Assembly: GCF_000732925.1 (NCBI RefSeq)
Contig: NZ_CP008953.1
Span: 4,588,001-4,652,000 of the forward strand
Source: Amycolatopsis japonica
GTDB taxonomy: Bacteria; Actinomycetota; Actinomycetes; Mycobacteriales; Pseudonocardiaceae
Reading direction: 5' to 3'
DNA: 64,000 bases
This document shows, piece by piece, positions 63,966 through 64,000 of the stretch. The notes below the pieces were generated by a model, which was not told the DNA's origin, did no database searches, and was given only the letters and a program-made list of their open reading frames with translations. Every line of letters begins with the position of its first letter. The stretch's first letter is position 1. Made by a program: the position numbers and the translations under genes.

Positions 63966-64000
63966 CCACAACGCCCCCGGAGGCCGAGACGCTTCCGGAA

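Noticed and set aside
63327..63969. Open frames on both strands at the right end
   Set aside because: They cross the DUF6670-like gene end or the stem-loop, have no ribosome site and are compositionally shadow-like.
1..64000. tRNA, rRNA, riboswitch, insertion sequence or phage genes
   Set aside because: No cloverleaf, rRNA-like stretch, transposase, integrase or structural phage protein was recognised in either strand.

Overview
The window is high-GC, densely coded actinobacterial chromosome. Frequent GTG starts, 4-bp start/stop overlaps, many leaderless genes, ATPase-less sugar ABC operons with LacI regulators, SARP and LAL regulators, streptogrisin-type proteases and a DUF222-HNH gene fit a Pseudonocardiaceae-like filamentous actinomycete, most likely Amycolatopsis (inference; no rRNA is present). 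I saw no tRNA or rRNA gene, insertion sequence, integrase or PKS/NRPS gene.

Layout. 1-10.4 kb: aromatic and hydroaromatic acid catabolism. The 3' part of pobA is followed by a minus-strand operon (shikimate/quinate dehydrogenase, bifunctional 3-dehydroshikimate dehydratase qsuB, AraC regulator, cytochrome P450), with a divergent TetR regulator and an MFS transporter carrying the same candidate operator. Two further TetR/target pairs flank this block. 10.4-13.9 kb: PepSY membrane protein, small membrane protein, MFS exporter. 13.9-20.2 kb: alpha-glucoside operon (LacI, binding protein, two permeases, GH13). 20.2-26.8 kb: SARP regulator, Ohr peroxidase, LAL-LuxR regulator and a secreted tannase-family esterase. 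27.1-32.9 kb: secreted proteases (streptogrisin with a chitin-binding tail; trypsin), an ECF sigma factor, two mirrored LysR genes and small secreted proteins. 32.9-38.6 kb: aldo/keto reductase, a palindromic repeat array, CGNR regulator, epoxide hydrolase, and a minus-strand operon containing an internally shortened alpha/beta hydrolase.

38.8-48.6 kb is a polysaccharide-utilisation cluster: binding protein, two permeases, GH29 fucosidase, Tat-secreted PL6 lyase, LacI, TIM-barrel isomerase, SGNH esterase, then a transmembrane Ser/Thr kinase whose outer domain looks like a CBM2 carbohydrate-binding module. 48.6-55.5 kb: a second P450, LacI, flavodoxin-like reductase, alpha/beta hydrolase with divergent TetR, acyl/aryl-CoA ligase and a tyrosine phosphatase. 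55.5-57 kb is an AT-richer segment with a DUF222-HNH gene. 57-63.5 kb: MHS-family transporter plus M20 peptidase, LysR, FAD-linked oxidase and a DUF6670-like protein. The last 480 bases hold a long stem-loop and two LacI-type candidate operators.

Strongest non-gene signals: (i) three leaderless promoters (SARP, Ohr, DUF6130 lipoprotein) sharing a gap-free ~68-bp architecture; (ii) a five- to six-unit array of the palindrome GTYGCCGTTTNCCGGCAAC at 60-64 bp spacing between convergent genes; (iii) a set of perfect 19- to 28-bp stem-loops, some sharing TGAAGGCC arms; (iv) a 21-bp perfect hairpin that buries the Shine-Dalgarno of the flavodoxin-like gene; (v) duplicated QsuR-like operators.
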